NCBI GenBank assembly: GCA_018873245.2
Contig: JAEMBT020000007.1
Span: 12,111,129-12,175,128 of the forward strand
DNA length: 64,000 nucleotides
DNA from: Archegozetes longisetosus
Taxonomy: Eukaryota > Arthropoda > Arachnida > Sarcoptiformes > Trhypochthoniidae
Direction of reading: 5' to 3'
A program made the position numbers and the translations under genes. Of the stretch, positions 36,717 through 48,780 are shown piece by piece. The notes below the pieces were generated by a model that did not search any database, was not told the origin of the DNA, and saw only the letters and a list, made by a program, of their open reading frames with translations. How positions within the stretch are numbered: the stretch's first letter is position 1; each line of letters opens with the position of its first letter.

Positions 36717-39700
36717 CTATCGAGTCTGTGTAGTTTTGAAGCTGGCTTTGAAAATTCTCGATCTTTTGTTAATATAAATAACCAAATGATATATAAATAT
36801 AAATACTCCCTATAATGATAAGATTTGATAAAATTATAAGAGTCTAGTAACCAAGCTTTTGAATCAATTGAAATAAGTGATTCTACTCATCGAACCAATC
36901 AATTATTTCATAATATTAAAAGTACTATAACTTACTTGTGATCCGTTTAATATAATAAAAACATAGGAAAAGTATGAAAAATAAGGTCCAAATTGTTGGA
37001 TGTAAAGCACAAATAAAGACCAAGTTATTCCAAGATTGAATAAAAGTGAAGTGACACCAAATATTTGTTTAATTGTCAATTTGTGTTTAACGACTTTATC
37101 TTTACTGCGATTAGATTCTGTGATTTTTTTCAACAAAAAGTACATTAACACCGTATTGATCAATATTGCAGTTAAAGCCGGACCTGGAATCATTTCATTT
37201 GTCATTAGACATAATTTTGAACCAATCATTTTATTTTGTTCAATGGTGTGATTAATGGAGAAAATCTAATTTTTATTTACCGACTAATACCCAAACGTGA
37301 CCGGGATACTTATGAGAAGAAATCCAACAGCTACGCATCAAATTTTTAGAACATTATCATTATTAGTGATGTGAAACAATTATATTTGGGAGACTCACAA
37401 GTATTCTCCAATAAGTGCATCGAAAAAGATATTCTCACGCAACCAAATAATAAAAAGTGCAGTAAAAAGTATGAAAATCGGTACTCCATATCCAAAAGCA
37501 AAATGCAAAGTTTGTTGCGAAGTAGAAGCAAATACGTAGAAAGTCATCCTATATAAATGATATCCTTCCAAAAGCATCCACGAAAATGAAGCCAATAACG
37601 AGTACAATAATAATCCTGACAACGTTTGACACAACCACTAGAATTAATCAAAACTTTAATATTTGTTATCCTTTTACTTGATGTTTATTGAAATGTTCAC
37701 ACCTTGATATCGATTCTATCCATACCGAAAATGATTAGAATGTCAGCAATCAATAAACATATGCATAAATTAATTGTAATCATGTTTCTTGTCTTTAACA
37801 GTTTATCTGTAATCGTATTTCTTCTACTTTTTCTTGATGTGAGCAAAAGCCCAATTGTAAGAATGAGGCAAATGATTGAAAGACCGCAACAAATATCAGT
37901 GAGAATTGATTTGAAGCTATCATTCTTTTCTCTTCCACTTACATCCATTATTGCAGCAAAATTTGTTAAGTGATTGCATTTGCAAATAGAAAAATCACGA
38001 TTTGATTCATCAAGGACTATTTGGCATCCATCTGATGACCACTTCATAGATTGGAAGTCCCAAAAAACACATATCACTTTATCGCCGAATTGTAATTGGT
38101 TGTAGTGCTCCAAACTTTTCATTTAGGAAATAATATTAAACGGTTTTCATTTTGTACCTCAATTATAATGCATAAGACGCTAACAAATTTCTAATAGTTC
38201 TATATTTTACTCAAATATCACTTGTATAAGCTAAAAAATGGTCATCAAATTAATATTAATCTCGAACTTAGTAGGTTCTGTCTCCGTTAGCATTTCAAAG
38301 ATAACTTATAATGCATACAACCGTCGACTCTTGACTAGTGTAATAGATTTAAACTAGATTATTCAGAACGAACAGACTAACCTGATTATGACATAGTTTC
38401 CATCATTGATTGGATTTGTTTGGCTACTATTTGCTAAACCAAAAGCAAGTATTCTTGTATTAGTTTGCTGCTGATCACTAATTCCTGGCAATAAATATCT
38501 ATCCAAGCGGTTGATCAGAGCACCATATGCAGAATTATTGCATTCATTCAATTCACTCCAATTAATTTCTTTAGGTATAAGTATTGAAGAACTATTGGCT
38601 TTAAAGGTAAGTTCTTGACTGAAATTCGTGTGATACGAATTGAAAATCATATTTGTATTAATGATTTCATTCCAATCATTGGAATTGTTTTGGTTACAGC
38701 TCAGAGTGAAAGAAGTGTATTGTATTTGGAGCAGTATTTGCGATGCCATTTCTGTTTTATCAATATCTGTTGAATTAGTCCAAGCATTGCTTCGATCGAT
38801 TAAATTACTGAATGCTTGTAAAAAATTTGTGGTCAAATTGAGCGCTTTTTCAAAATCAATTAGCGATATTTGTGAGTCTACCAAATTCTGTAAATTTTTT
38901 AACGAATCAATTATTTCTTTCAATTTTTCACCAGTTGTGACCAAGTCATCTCTTCCGGTCATTTCAACGATTTCCTCGAGACTTTCAGTAATATTAGAAA
39001 TAATATCAGGATAACTTTGGACATAATTCAAATCCCAAAATTTTGTTTTATTAGCACAAACTGCATCTAACAATCGATCTTTTAATTTTTTCTCTCTTAA
39101 TAACCAATTGAATGGAATGATATCATCACAATTGAGTGGATTGTCATCAAAATATATCGAATTATTCGGATTTGATTTGAAGAAAGCGTCAAAAACTCTT
39201 TCTTCTATATATCGAATGTTGTTTTGCCCTAATTTTTAATATTATTTAATACTTAAAATTAAATCATTTTTTGAAGCATGCATACCCAATAAAACCTTAA
39301 GCGGTCGTTTAGAGTTACCGAAAGTTGCATCTGCAAAACAACTTTCATTCAGTGATGTGCCACGCATATCAATGATTACAACTGAACTGTTTGATCCAAC
39401 AAAATCAAAGGCATTAGTACTTATGTACTCAATAGTCATGTACTTGAATACAATTGAAGACAAGTTAGGGATGTTATAAAAGGCGTAATTTCCAATACGA
39501 GATATAGTGTAGTAACCGTAGAACTCAATATTATTCAAATTTTGTTGTATACCATTTATTGGCCGAAAAGCACGGTCTGGAATCTCGTGCTTTCCATAAG
39601 TTTCTAGGCTAATGTATATCATATTGACATTGACTAAAGAACTGAGAGCTGCATATAAGTCATATCTTGGTGGATTATTACGCAATTTGGACACAAAATT

Positions 39701-40357
39701 TTGCCAGTTCTGGTATACTTTTGTGACAAGCTTGGTGCTATCAAATGAGTTTGAGTGTACTTTTTCTAAATTTGTGGCATTTTTGATGATTATTTGATCG
39801 AATTCGATATCATGGAACATATTTCTTGGTAACTCTTTGATCGGTGCGTTTAATAAAAACATTTTAAAATGTTTCTGACCTTCAGGCAAATTATTACTAA
39901 TATTTATTAGTTCCTGCTTTATGTTTTTGGCATCCTCGGTACAATTAATGTAATTTGGCAAGCAAACAAGACAACCAGTAGTTATTTCATTGTCCGTAGC
40001 TGTCGTGTTCGGCCAAATGACTGCTAGATATAAAATGACTCCTGTTTCCAAAATAATCAGTAATCTTAGACTTAAATTATTATATTATGGTAACAATAAG
40101 CAAAAATAATTGTTGGTGTCACTAATATAAAAGCATATTTGCAATATATTTTTAATGAAAAATTGTGCAAAAATTTAGTCACCATTTTTCATTATTCTCT
40201 TTTACTTGACTTGAATTTAATCTATTAGTAAACAATTGAATTTGTCAGTACTAAATTTTGATGATCACTCCAACAAAATCTAGTATTTTCGTTGATACAA
40301 CTAAAAGTTGCATCAAAAATTTTAAAATTTAAATCAAGACTTACCAAATTTGTGCAT
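36717..40357 (-). CDS. Adhesion G-protein-coupled receptor with LRR ectodomain
   Basis: Eight exons in phase: 40345-40357, 39286-40041, 38382-39228, 37703-38114, 37399-37637, 37281-37330, 36936-37183, 36717-36809; 885 residues. Exon 1 encodes only MHKF and the first base of Gly, completing a signal peptide (MHKFGVILYLAVIW). Then come leucine-rich repeats (LEKVHSNSF, LLGQNNIRYIEERVF), an LRR C-terminal cap (NPLNCDDIIPFNWLL), a GAIN region, and a GPS motif with C-x-W and CKCNHLTNFA, where self-cleavage would fall between L and T. Seven membrane helices follow: TM1 ILTDICCGLSIICLILTIG, TM2 INLCICLLIADILIIFG, TM3 LLASFSWMLLEGYHLY, and so on to TM7 GVFIFIYHLV. The cytoplasmic tail is only about 20 residues. 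The receptor should act at the plasma membrane in adhesion-linked signalling. The acceptor of exon 4 (38114) has a weak pyrimidine tract. Subfamily is not assigned. Confidence 0.88.
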
Positions 40358-42293
40358 TTTTCAGACGCGGTAAAATCAAGTGATTCACGCGATTAGTTTA
40401 TACTGAGATAAAACGAGTTTTTTGCTCAGTTTATATATTATGTGTGGCTGAAACTGCAATTATTTTCATGCATAATTACTATGAGTTGTGATGTCTTTAA
40501 CTTCCAAACTTAATGACTTAGTTATCAATACACCCAAAGTCGAGGCTGTGGAAAGATATTCAAACTGGTTGTGAGTCGAAAATTAATATTTTTTATGATT
40601 TCTTATCAGAATGCTTATTATAAACTGAAATAATTGTTTTATTGTTTCGTTACTAGAGTAGGGCAGAGCTAATCTTACATCAATTGAAGTTATTTGGCTT
40701 TTTATTTTTAAATTTGGTTTCAAGAAAATTTAGAATTGTTTGATTGCCAATAAGATTTCGAAGGCATGAGCAAATTGGATGAAAATCACGCAACAGCTCA
40801 AGAATTAACGTGCAATCAAAACTACAAAAATTTGAGTTATTATCTTGAACACTTCTATCGAATCGAACTTTTAGTTTGCTGAGATACAAATTTTTACTAA
40901 CAAGTCAAGTAATGCAGACTAGAACTAATCTGTGGTTCGAGTTTTTTCAGAGAAGTTGTTCTGGATACCACTATTTCACACTATCCAGACCATTTGTAAA
41001 TAAAAACTATTAAATTTCAATTCAATTTAAATTTTAAGAATTGTTGTTCATTCATGTTCCACTATATTTTAGCCCAGTTCTTCACTTTAAGGTCATGATA
41101 TTACATCTTCGAATAAAGTGTTGAGGTTTTCAAGATAGTATATTATATATCAGTTCGACTTTAATTTTTTCTTTTATAAAGTTTTTATAATTCAATGTTA
41201 ATGTGAAAGAAAATTCTTAATTTCTTAAAAATAAGGTTTAAATACAATGTTGAGATCCTATATGATGTATATTGGTTCAAAATCCACAGATACATAACAA
41301 AATGGAATTTATTCCCGAATCGATACCGAATGTAACAGTATAAAATGCAGAATTCAATTGTGATTTGGGCCATGATTTTGATCAATTAAATACGAAAGAT
41401 ATATATTAATAGCATCTTAATCTACTTAATACTCAAATTATTCGAGTAAGCAAGTAATAACGAATAGTATTTACTGTACATTAAGTTTGCGTAAGTACTC
41501 CCTCTATAAGCTTATGATTAGAGCAGTGAAAATATGCATTTATTCACAAATTATGTATCAGATGTTTAAAGTTTACTTCTCCTTTAAATTTATTCTTTTT
41601 TATGTCAGTGCCTTTAAATCTTATATCAAATATTTGAACACATGATTATTCAATGATTGACGTAATTTTTATATATCATTCTATGAATTATTCTTTTTGT
41701 TTACTACAGTTTATTATGACAGTATACGCGAAAAACAACCAAATGTCTCATATATCACACAATTTGTGAATTAATGCATAACTTTCATTGCTCTACATAT
41801 AATGTGATCGAATATAAAAATTTATTAAAATGAAACCTGTTCGCTAATATAAATAAACATGAAAGTTGTAAATTTTATTATTTAAATTACATTCTTATCA
41901 CTAAAAGAATACTTAAAAGATAGAGATTTGAGAGATATTTAATGAAGTCATACATTTTGCACTGAAGGAAGAATCCTGTTCCAGAATAGAGTCATTTTTT
42001 ATTGTTTGATAAGTTTGATCGGCATAATAATAATAATAATAACAATAATAATTTTTGTTTTAATAATTTTAATGAAAGTACGTATATCTATAAGGATATG
42101 GCCTGAGTTGATGTATTAGTTTCTCAAATATATATACTCAAAGTATATAGTATATCACTCTAAGTATATAGTACGAGGAACAACTAATTTTAATAATTTT
42201 AGAAAATCAACACAGGGAGTCAATCTCTATAATTTGGTAATAAAATTGAATTAATCAATTTTATTTGCCGTTATTTCGTACTATAAATCGAAT
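40358..42293. other. Intergenic between GPCR promoter and talin 3' end
   Basis: No gene is supported. It holds the presumed GPCR upstream region and a trinucleotide microsatellite at 42024-42053. Near 42125-42175 is a short AGTATATAGTA repeat tract. Open frames at 40680-40889 and 41185-41385 look incidental. Confidence 0.4.
42024..42053 (+). repeat. (TAA)n microsatellite
   Basis: About ten copies of TAA with one C substitution, in the 3' flank of talin. Confidence 0.85.
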
Positions 42294-42299
42294 TTTATT
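42294..42299 (-). terminator. Candidate poly(A) signal of talin
   Basis: AATAAA on the minus strand about 70 bases past the talin stop codon. In such AT-rich DNA the hexamer alone is weak evidence; its position is what supports it. Confidence 0.4.
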
Positions 42300-42367
42300 G
42301 ACCAGCGATCGTTTTCTCATAAGTATGCATTTGATACAACGAACTGTTGATTATTATTGTAATTTTG

Positions 42368-45300
42368 CTAGTTGCGCTCAAATGCTCGAAGTGCACATCT
42401 CACCAAATCATCTTTAGCATTTTTGACTGCATCGCCCACAACCTTTAGTTCTCTTATTGCTTTTGAATTTAAATCAGCTTTTGTCTGGTTGAAACAACCA
42501 GAATTTTGTTTTTCAAATGAATTGCTTCGAACTAGTCCAATAACTGTTTCTACCAAACTGTGCGTAACAGTTGCTAAATGTCTAGCAGAAGTAACGAGCT
42601 CACCAAAACATTGACCAGTAACTGATTGCTTTTTGTCTATATTGTGGCCAATGGCTGACTCGTGTTGTGCGACAGAAATGAATTTAACCAAAGCAAGTGA
42701 TGACGCAGTTATAGCTTTAGCCGCCTCCAAAATCATTCTATCAAAGCTAATCTCTTCGTACTCCAGCTTGATTCTGAGATCTGGCCCTTGAGAACAGACT
42801 GATTTTTTATTTTTGATGCAACTATCTTTATCTAATGTTTGATTTGCATCAGTTACATTTTGTTCGATAAAATGGTCATTATCTGAGTAATCGATAAGTT
42901 TGACAGAGCTCACTATTTCTGCCACACACGCGTAGATAATTCTTGATCGAACTAACAATTGATGTTTGATATCAATTCTTTCTGACGACTGTTCTATAGT
43001 TTGAAGTAATAGTTGCAAAATATGCTTATAGTGATTTGCACAACTTTTTGCTGTTTCGAACAAGCTATTTTTAATATGTTGTGATTCATATTTATAGGCT
43101 TTAATAGTATTCAACAGATCGGAAATGGCCTTTCTTCCCATGTTAGCGGTAACGATAACATCGAATTGCTTACCAGTACTGCACGCATCGAGTGCTCTAT
43201 CAGTAGCCAAAGTAACCGGAACAGTAACTTGGAAGAAGTCTTTGATTTCCTCAACCGAATAGATCGAAGTCTTTTGATCTGAATTAAATGACATCAGCTG
43301 TTGATCGATAGCTTCGATTGCAGTTTTGAGAGCTTTTTCGCCCATTTCTTGTTTATCGGAAATGATTTTGTCTGTTTCGAGCAATGAGGCCACTTTGGAA
43401 AACACGAATCTGATCTTTTCTTTGACACATTTCATGGCTGGATCGTTACTACTTTTTCCAAATGCTGAATTTGTTGCTCGAATCAGTTCCTCCAAGGCAA
43501 TCGTTACATCTTTAGCAGCATCCAATAGTAGAGTTTGTGCCTCAGAATCAGTGAAACCTAAAGAACAAGCTCTGAGTTTGACCGATGCGGTCAATTGGGT
43601 AATACTTGTCATACAGTTTCGTGTAGAAATCACTAGTTCCTTCTCATTTGACATCAAACCTTTAACCAAAGATTTCGTGTCTTCAACAAGTTTTCTACCA
43701 ATTTTTAGAATATCATCAGTTTCAACAGTAGCTAACTCACTGTTGACATCCGAATCGTCTAAATCCACAGAAGTGGCTGCTTTTTCCAAGTCTTTTATTG
43801 TGCCATTAATTCTTTGAACGTTAATGAAAGATTGAGTTAAAGGACGAGCTGCACCGCTTGAATCTTGTATCTGATCTGAACATAGATTTTGGTCTTCAGT
43901 TGATTTGATGAGTTCAGATGTAGTCTCATCTAGTTCTATTACATTTGACGATAATTCTAGTGTCAGTTTATTGAAAGATAAGTTCGATTTTTTCAAAAAT
44001 TCAATGAATAACTGACTCTTATATGTAATAATACGACTCGATTTGTTGAGATTCAATTCACGAGAGGGACTATTTGCACAAACATTAAGTGACTTTATGA
44101 TATTCTCTACAATTTGAGTAAATTTTCGTTCTCTTTGTTCGTCATAAGCGTCACAAAGAGTCCACTTTGTTTCTTCGATTAATAAAACTATATTTTCTAA
44201 GACGTTTGTTGCATTCTCTATGACTCGAGTTTTCTCATCCCTCTTATCCTGTATCGAAGTATAATTAATGACAGATTTGATAAAACTTGTGGTTGAATTG
44301 CATATATCTCTCAAAGAATGAACTGTAAAGTCATAGTTATTGAGAGTTGAAGCAGTCAGCAATTGAAACATTGCAGATCCAACTGAATTACATGTATAAC
44401 TCAGACGAGAATCACAATATTGCAAATTTTCCAAATAAATCTCTTTAAAGCTGTATCCATTTACTGTTTTTTGACACTCCTCTAGTTCTTTGAGTGAATG
44501 TCTGATCAAATCTATAGTTTTGTCGAAATGAACTAAAGAGCTAAATGCTTGCTGCACGTGTGTTATATTTGTTTCTAAGTCGATTACAAATTCACTCAAT
44601 ATTTTCACAGATTCTGACATTTGATTATTAGATGACTTATCGATCAATTCTTGAACCATATACTGAGATACACGGTCCAGACTAAATGTTTGCGAAAGCA
44701 ATGATTGACAGGCATTTATTAATCGTGACTTTTGACAGGAACTACCAGTTTGTGTTTCTTCAATCAAAAGCTCAATTTGAGAGATTGTGGCACACAATTT
44801 CATTAATTCTTCTCCAATCTCTTTTTGATTAGAATTATTATTGAGATCATTGTTAAGATCATACCCGTTTGCGGAGGCAACTGTTTCTTTTGCCATCAAT
44901 AATAGGTGTCTTATATTATTGTTTAGTCGACAAACTATAGCCTTTTCGATTAAAACATTAGTTGTAATATCTGTTTGGCCTCTAGAATCTTGACCAATCC
45001 TATTTAAAGGTATAAGTGGTTTAGAAACTTTTCTATTATCATATTTAGAACTTTCAACAAATGCGACCAATTCAGACAAGGCTTTAACTAATTCCTTGAC
45101 AGCAGCAGTCACACTATTGGTCGGCTTAGCTAATCGCGAATCTGTTTCTATACTTGTTTTTGTATCGCGAATCAGTTGCTTAACTTGTATGTCAAGAATT
45201 TGTTCGATTTCATTGCTTCTCTCTAAATCATGGTCATTATTGTCTGAGGTTTTGGTTACTTTAGGTAAACTCCCATCACTATTGAAAGCTGTTTTCAATT

Positions 45301-47464
45301 GATCTACATTATCCAGAGCTTGAGGTAAATCTGTCGTTTCAGTTTTGAAATCTGTGATCGAATCTTCATATTCATTAAAACATTGATTGATTTTCTCTAT
45401 ATTTTGGGCTGAAATCATGAAATCCTGGACACATTGATTAGTCGTTTGTTGATTTTTATTATCCAAAACATTGTGAGCAAAAGTTTCGACGCTTGAGACT
45501 AACTGTGAAATTGAAGTTTTACGTTCATTTGCACGACAGACCACTTGACTTGTCTTCGAATTACCATCATATGTTGAGTCTAAATGTTCAGCTTTTGATA
45601 CAAGCTTATGACTTGCATTTTCGACTGATTTCGAAAGCTTTAATAAATTTTGAGAGTCTTCGTTTTCAATTTGATTGACTTCTATGATATTTCTCAATAA
45701 AGTATTTGATATTTTGCTTGTTTGATCGTAAACATTCAGTAAGTTTTTCGGCGAAGTTTTTGACCCTGTTTCTGCTGCAATAAATAATTGAGAAAGGGTA
45801 ACAAATAAGTTTTTGGCCAGATGGATGACAGTCTCCCTTTTTTCAAAATCTTCCATCAGGTCAACAATAACTCTAATCTCTTGTGAGATCGTCGTAATAC
45901 TAGTTGTAATTATATCTATGGTTGACTTTAATGCTGCGTAATCGAACTCTTCATTGCTAGCGGATGTTATTTTTATGACCCTTTCCGTATTTGCCATTAG
46001 GTCCTCAATTAGCTTCGAAACAGTTGTCACTTTCACATAGAACTGGTTCTGTTTCGATGCAGTTTGATTTTCATTTTGAGGCCATTCATATTGATTCGTT
46101 GCCTCTAATACTTTGATAGCTTTTTGAACTACATATTCAACAACATTGAAAGTCGCGCGCTGTGGATAAATACAATGCTCTACTACTTGCAAGCATTTAT
46201 CCTCTTCAACGCCCAAATAATCTTTTGGTTTTTTACGTTTCAAGATGATATCAATATAACCAGAAATAATTTGTGATATTCTTTCGCTTTCGTTTGTTCG
46301 AATCGAGTAATAAGAATCAGAATAGTCTCCAAAATCCAAAGTGAGACTGTTCGGAAGCGCTGCCCATCGCTTTAATGAAGTGATTGGCCATCTCTTAATG
46401 ATTTCTTTTGTTTTAGCGTCCAGTCTGAGAATTCCGTCTTTGCTGACTCCTAGCAGTCGTGGTACCAGTTTTTTCTTTGCCTTCATCTTCTCTTCAACTA
46501 AGAAAAAAGTGACGCCATAAGTGTCGAGCGAACGTGCAAGTGATACATATTTAACCTTTGCTGATATTTCATTATCTCCTGAATGCCTTTTGTGCTCGAT
46601 TAATATTTTTGGTATTACTCCTTTGCTTTTCAAGAAGTCTTTTGGCAAAAATTGTTTCAGGTTTGAAAGTTGACGTCTAACTTTGCTTTCAATATGATCA
46701 CCCAACTCGATCTGACATTGGATTCCAGCTAATCGACAGCTCATATCCAATGTAACGGGAAGTGTGCCATCAATTATAGCATCTCTTGTTTGAACATAAA
46801 CCAAATTTAATTGAATCGGATCTCTGGCATCAATGTTTTGATCTGAGAAGAAAAATTTCTTTCTAAATAATAAGGTCTGATTTTCATCTATTCCCTGTTC
46901 GTGCAGTGTTTTGTTGTGATCGATCCAATCAAACTGATCATCAGTTTTCAGTTTTTTCTTTAACTGATTCATTTTTGAAACTTTTCCTTTTTGTTCGTCT
47001 TTCCTTATGAGAGTTGGACTCTTAGGAGAAGGAGGCGGTAAATTTTGAATTTGCTCAGTTGATTCTCGTACTAATGAATACTCATCCGAGTCTGTAATTC
47101 CAATTTTTTGGCAAATGTCTTCAATAAGCTTTGAGACGATTTGACTTTCGTCTACCAAAACTGTTTTGACACTTCCATCCAGTTTTTTCACCCTAAGGGT
47201 TCTGATCTTTCTTTTGTATTCGAGTGTATCTCCATCACGTAAAAGATAGTACTCGAGTGATTGTAAAGGATCCAACCAAACACCTCGCTTTGGGTCATCA
47301 TCCTTCAGATAAAGTCCGAAATCTTCGTCGTTTTCGAGATTAAGTTCAGAATTTTTCTCTTTTATCAGACGAAAAGCACTGCAAACAATAAGTGATGGTT
47401 CGAATTGCAATGTCTTTGTCACATGTTTTTCAGGAAAGTTAATTCTGAGAGAAAGCTTTACCAT
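42368..47464 (-). CDS. Talin-like protein, single exon, shortened
   Basis: One uninterrupted frame of 1698 residues. Residues 1-85 match talin F0, ~86-205 F1 with its loop (TDDQFDWIDHNKTLHEQG, LLFRKKFFFSDQN), ~206-310 F2 (AKVKYVSLARSLDTYGVTFF), and ~311-400 the F3 PTB-like domain (KLVPRLLGVSKDG, LKRWAALPNSLTLDFGDYSD), which in talins binds integrin-beta tails. A long alpha-helical rod follows. Near the C-terminus is an I/LWEQ-like segment (ILEAAKAITASSLALVKF, GQCFGELVTSARHLATVTHS, VVGDAVKNAKDDLVRCA). The protein stops at AFERN, just where typical ~2500-residue talins continue into the C-terminal dimerisation helix, and the rod is ~800 residues shorter. It lacks introns, whereas other confident genes here have them. 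A retro-derived paralogue is a reasonable reading; a genuine compact talin of this lineage is the alternative. Confidence 0.93.
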   Translation of the reverse strand: MVKLSLRINFPEKHVTKTLQFEPSLIVCSAFRLIKEKNSELNLENDEDFGLYLKDDDPKRGVWLDPLQSLEYYLLRDGDTLEYKRKIRTLRVKKLDGSVKTVLVDESQIVSKLIEDICQKIGITDSDEYSLVRESTEQIQNLPPPSPKSPTLIRKDEQKGKVSKMNQLKKKLKTDDQFDWIDHNKTLHEQGIDENQTLLFRKKFFFSDQNIDARDPIQLNLVYVQTRDAIIDGTLPVTLDMSCRLAGIQCQIELGDHIESKVRRQLSNLKQFLPKDFLKSKGVIPKILIEHKRHSGDNEISAKVKYVSLARSLDTYGVTFFLVEEKMKAKKKLVPRLLGVSKDGILRLDAKTKEIIKRWPITSLKRWAALPNSLTLDFGDYSDSYYSIRTNESERISQIISGYIDIILKRKKPKDYLGVEEDKCLQVVEHCIYPQRATFNVVEYVVQKAIKVLEATNQYEWPQNENQTASKQNQFYVKVTTVSKLIEDLMANTERVIKITSASNEEFDYAALKSTIDIITTSITTISQEIRVIVDLMEDFEKRETVIHLAKNLFVTLSQLFIAAETGSKTSPKNLLNVYDQTSKISNTLLRNIIEVNQIENEDSQNLLKLSKSVENASHKLVSKAEHLDSTYDGNSKTSQVVCRANERKTSISQLVSSVETFAHNVLDNKNQQTTNQCVQDFMISAQNIEKINQCFNEYEDSITDFKTETTDLPQALDNVDQLKTAFNSDGSLPKVTKTSDNNDHDLERSNEIEQILDIQVKQLIRDTKTSIETDSRLAKPTNSVTAAVKELVKALSELVAFVESSKYDNRKVSKPLIPLNRIGQDSRGQTDITTNVLIEKAIVCRLNNNIRHLLLMAKETVASANGYDLNNDLNNNSNQKEIGEELMKLCATISQIELLIEETQTGSSCQKSRLINACQSLLSQTFSLDRVSQYMVQELIDKSSNNQMSESVKILSEFVIDLETNITHVQQAFSSLVHFDKTIDLIRHSLKELEECQKTVNGYSFKEIYLENLQYCDSRLSYTCNSVGSAMFQLLTASTLNNYDFTVHSLRDICNSTTSFIKSVINYTSIQDKRDEKTRVIENATNVLENIVLLIEETKWTLCDAYDEQRERKFTQIVENIIKSLNVCANSPSRELNLNKSSRIITYKSQLFIEFLKKSNLSFNKLTLELSSNVIELDETTSELIKSTEDQNLCSDQIQDSSGAARPLTQSFINVQRINGTIKDLEKAATSVDLDDSDVNSELATVETDDILKIGRKLVEDTKSLVKGLMSNEKELVISTRNCMTSITQLTASVKLRACSLGFTDSEAQTLLLDAAKDVTIALEELIRATNSAFGKSSNDPAMKCVKEKIRFVFSKVASLLETDKIISDKQEMGEKALKTAIEAIDQQLMSFNSDQKTSIYSVEEIKDFFQVTVPVTLATDRALDACSTGKQFDVIVTANMGRKAISDLLNTIKAYKYESQHIKNSLFETAKSCANHYKHILQLLLQTIEQSSERIDIKHQLLVRSRIIYACVAEIVSSVKLIDYSDNDHFIEQNVTDANQTLDKDSCIKNKKSVCSQGPDLRIKLEYEEISFDRMILEAAKAITASSLALVKFISVAQHESAIGHNIDKKQSVTGQCFGELVTSARHLATVTHSLVETVIGLVRSNSFEKQNSGCFNQTKADLNSKAIRELKVVGDAVKNAKDDLVRCALRAFERN

Positions 47465-48780
47465 TTTTATGTATTGAGACGATTATATGAATCAATATCT
47501 TAACATTGAATTGAGTCGTCATAAAAAAATTAGTTCGAGTTAAGTTATTAATATAATAATTTAGAGGCAACAATAAAAATAAGACTGTTTCTTATAAGTA
47601 AGATATTATGGATCAACTACAAAATACTAAATAAGTTGAATATAAACAATAAACTCATCCTCACATTGGTATAAGAATAAGACTTATATACATACTCAGT
47701 ATAAGAACCGAATAAGTTTTGACATTGAACCCAAACATTTTTGACAACAAATATAAAACTTGGAGAATAAGTGGGTTATTTTTCAGTAAATATTTGTTTT
47801 GAACTATATTTTATTATACACATAAATTGACTGCCTATAAAAATCCAGTGATATCTTTGCTCATTTTTACAAGATATCTAATCGTAAAAACTGAATAACT
47901 TAATAGTTGTGGAACGAAATGGCATTACGTGAAAGCATCGATCATTAAATTTGATGCACTAATATTGTGAACTGCCAAGTGAAGTTACAAAATTTTTTAT
48001 CTATAAATTTTCTTTGACTATTTCAAAGATAATTAATCACATAGATTTTGAATAACAAATTCTTATTTAAAAGCTCAAAACTGTCACATTCTGTACATTA
48101 AGTGGAGAAGTGGACCCTCTAAATTGCAAATCAATACTGATCTCGAGTTTCTAAATAAAAATAAACAAAAACAATTGGACGAAAACCCTGTGTTCTAATA
48201 CTGAAGTTATACTGAAAATATGAAATTAATAACAGGTATTAAAGCAATAAAGATATAATAAGAATTTGACATATTTGCGCAGTTATTAGTACCTATTTTT
48301 TATACGGTACAGACTTTTCTTATGTATTATTTGAGCCTTACCGCTATAATTCGTTGCTTATCAATTCTATCAATGTAACAGAGATAAGTTTCAAATAAAA
48401 AAATAGTTTAGAGAATAATCTATGTTCTGGGCAAGGTTAGATTGGATTCTGTGCTAAAAGGTTAATAGATTTGAATTAAGCTCAAATTATATGGTTTACT
48501 TGGATTCAATAACGAACTTTTCCTTTTTTGCATTACCTTTGAAAATTAATTGGTATTTTGAACCAACTTCATAACAATTATGGCAAATATTTTATCTTTA
48601 GTCGTATTGAATGTATTATATCTTATATCTAGAATTTTTTGCGTAAATATTATTTATTTAGAAAGGTGCATACATAAAATAATGATGTGGTGACAGCAAA
48701 TTATTTCTATGGTTAAAGTGCATCAGAAAAGAAACAGTATGAATACACGCGTAACCCATTTATTTAATAAACTTGCATAC
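47465..48780. other. Upstream region of talin, no gene seen
   Basis: AT-rich DNA holding the talin promoter and 5' leader. No TATA element can be separated from background and no coding signal was found. Confidence 0.4.

Noticed and set aside
42300..42420. Extra 3' talin exon with a dimerisation helix
   Set aside because: Reading on from the possible TTG|GTGAGA donor to nearby acceptors gives only a short frame without helix features.
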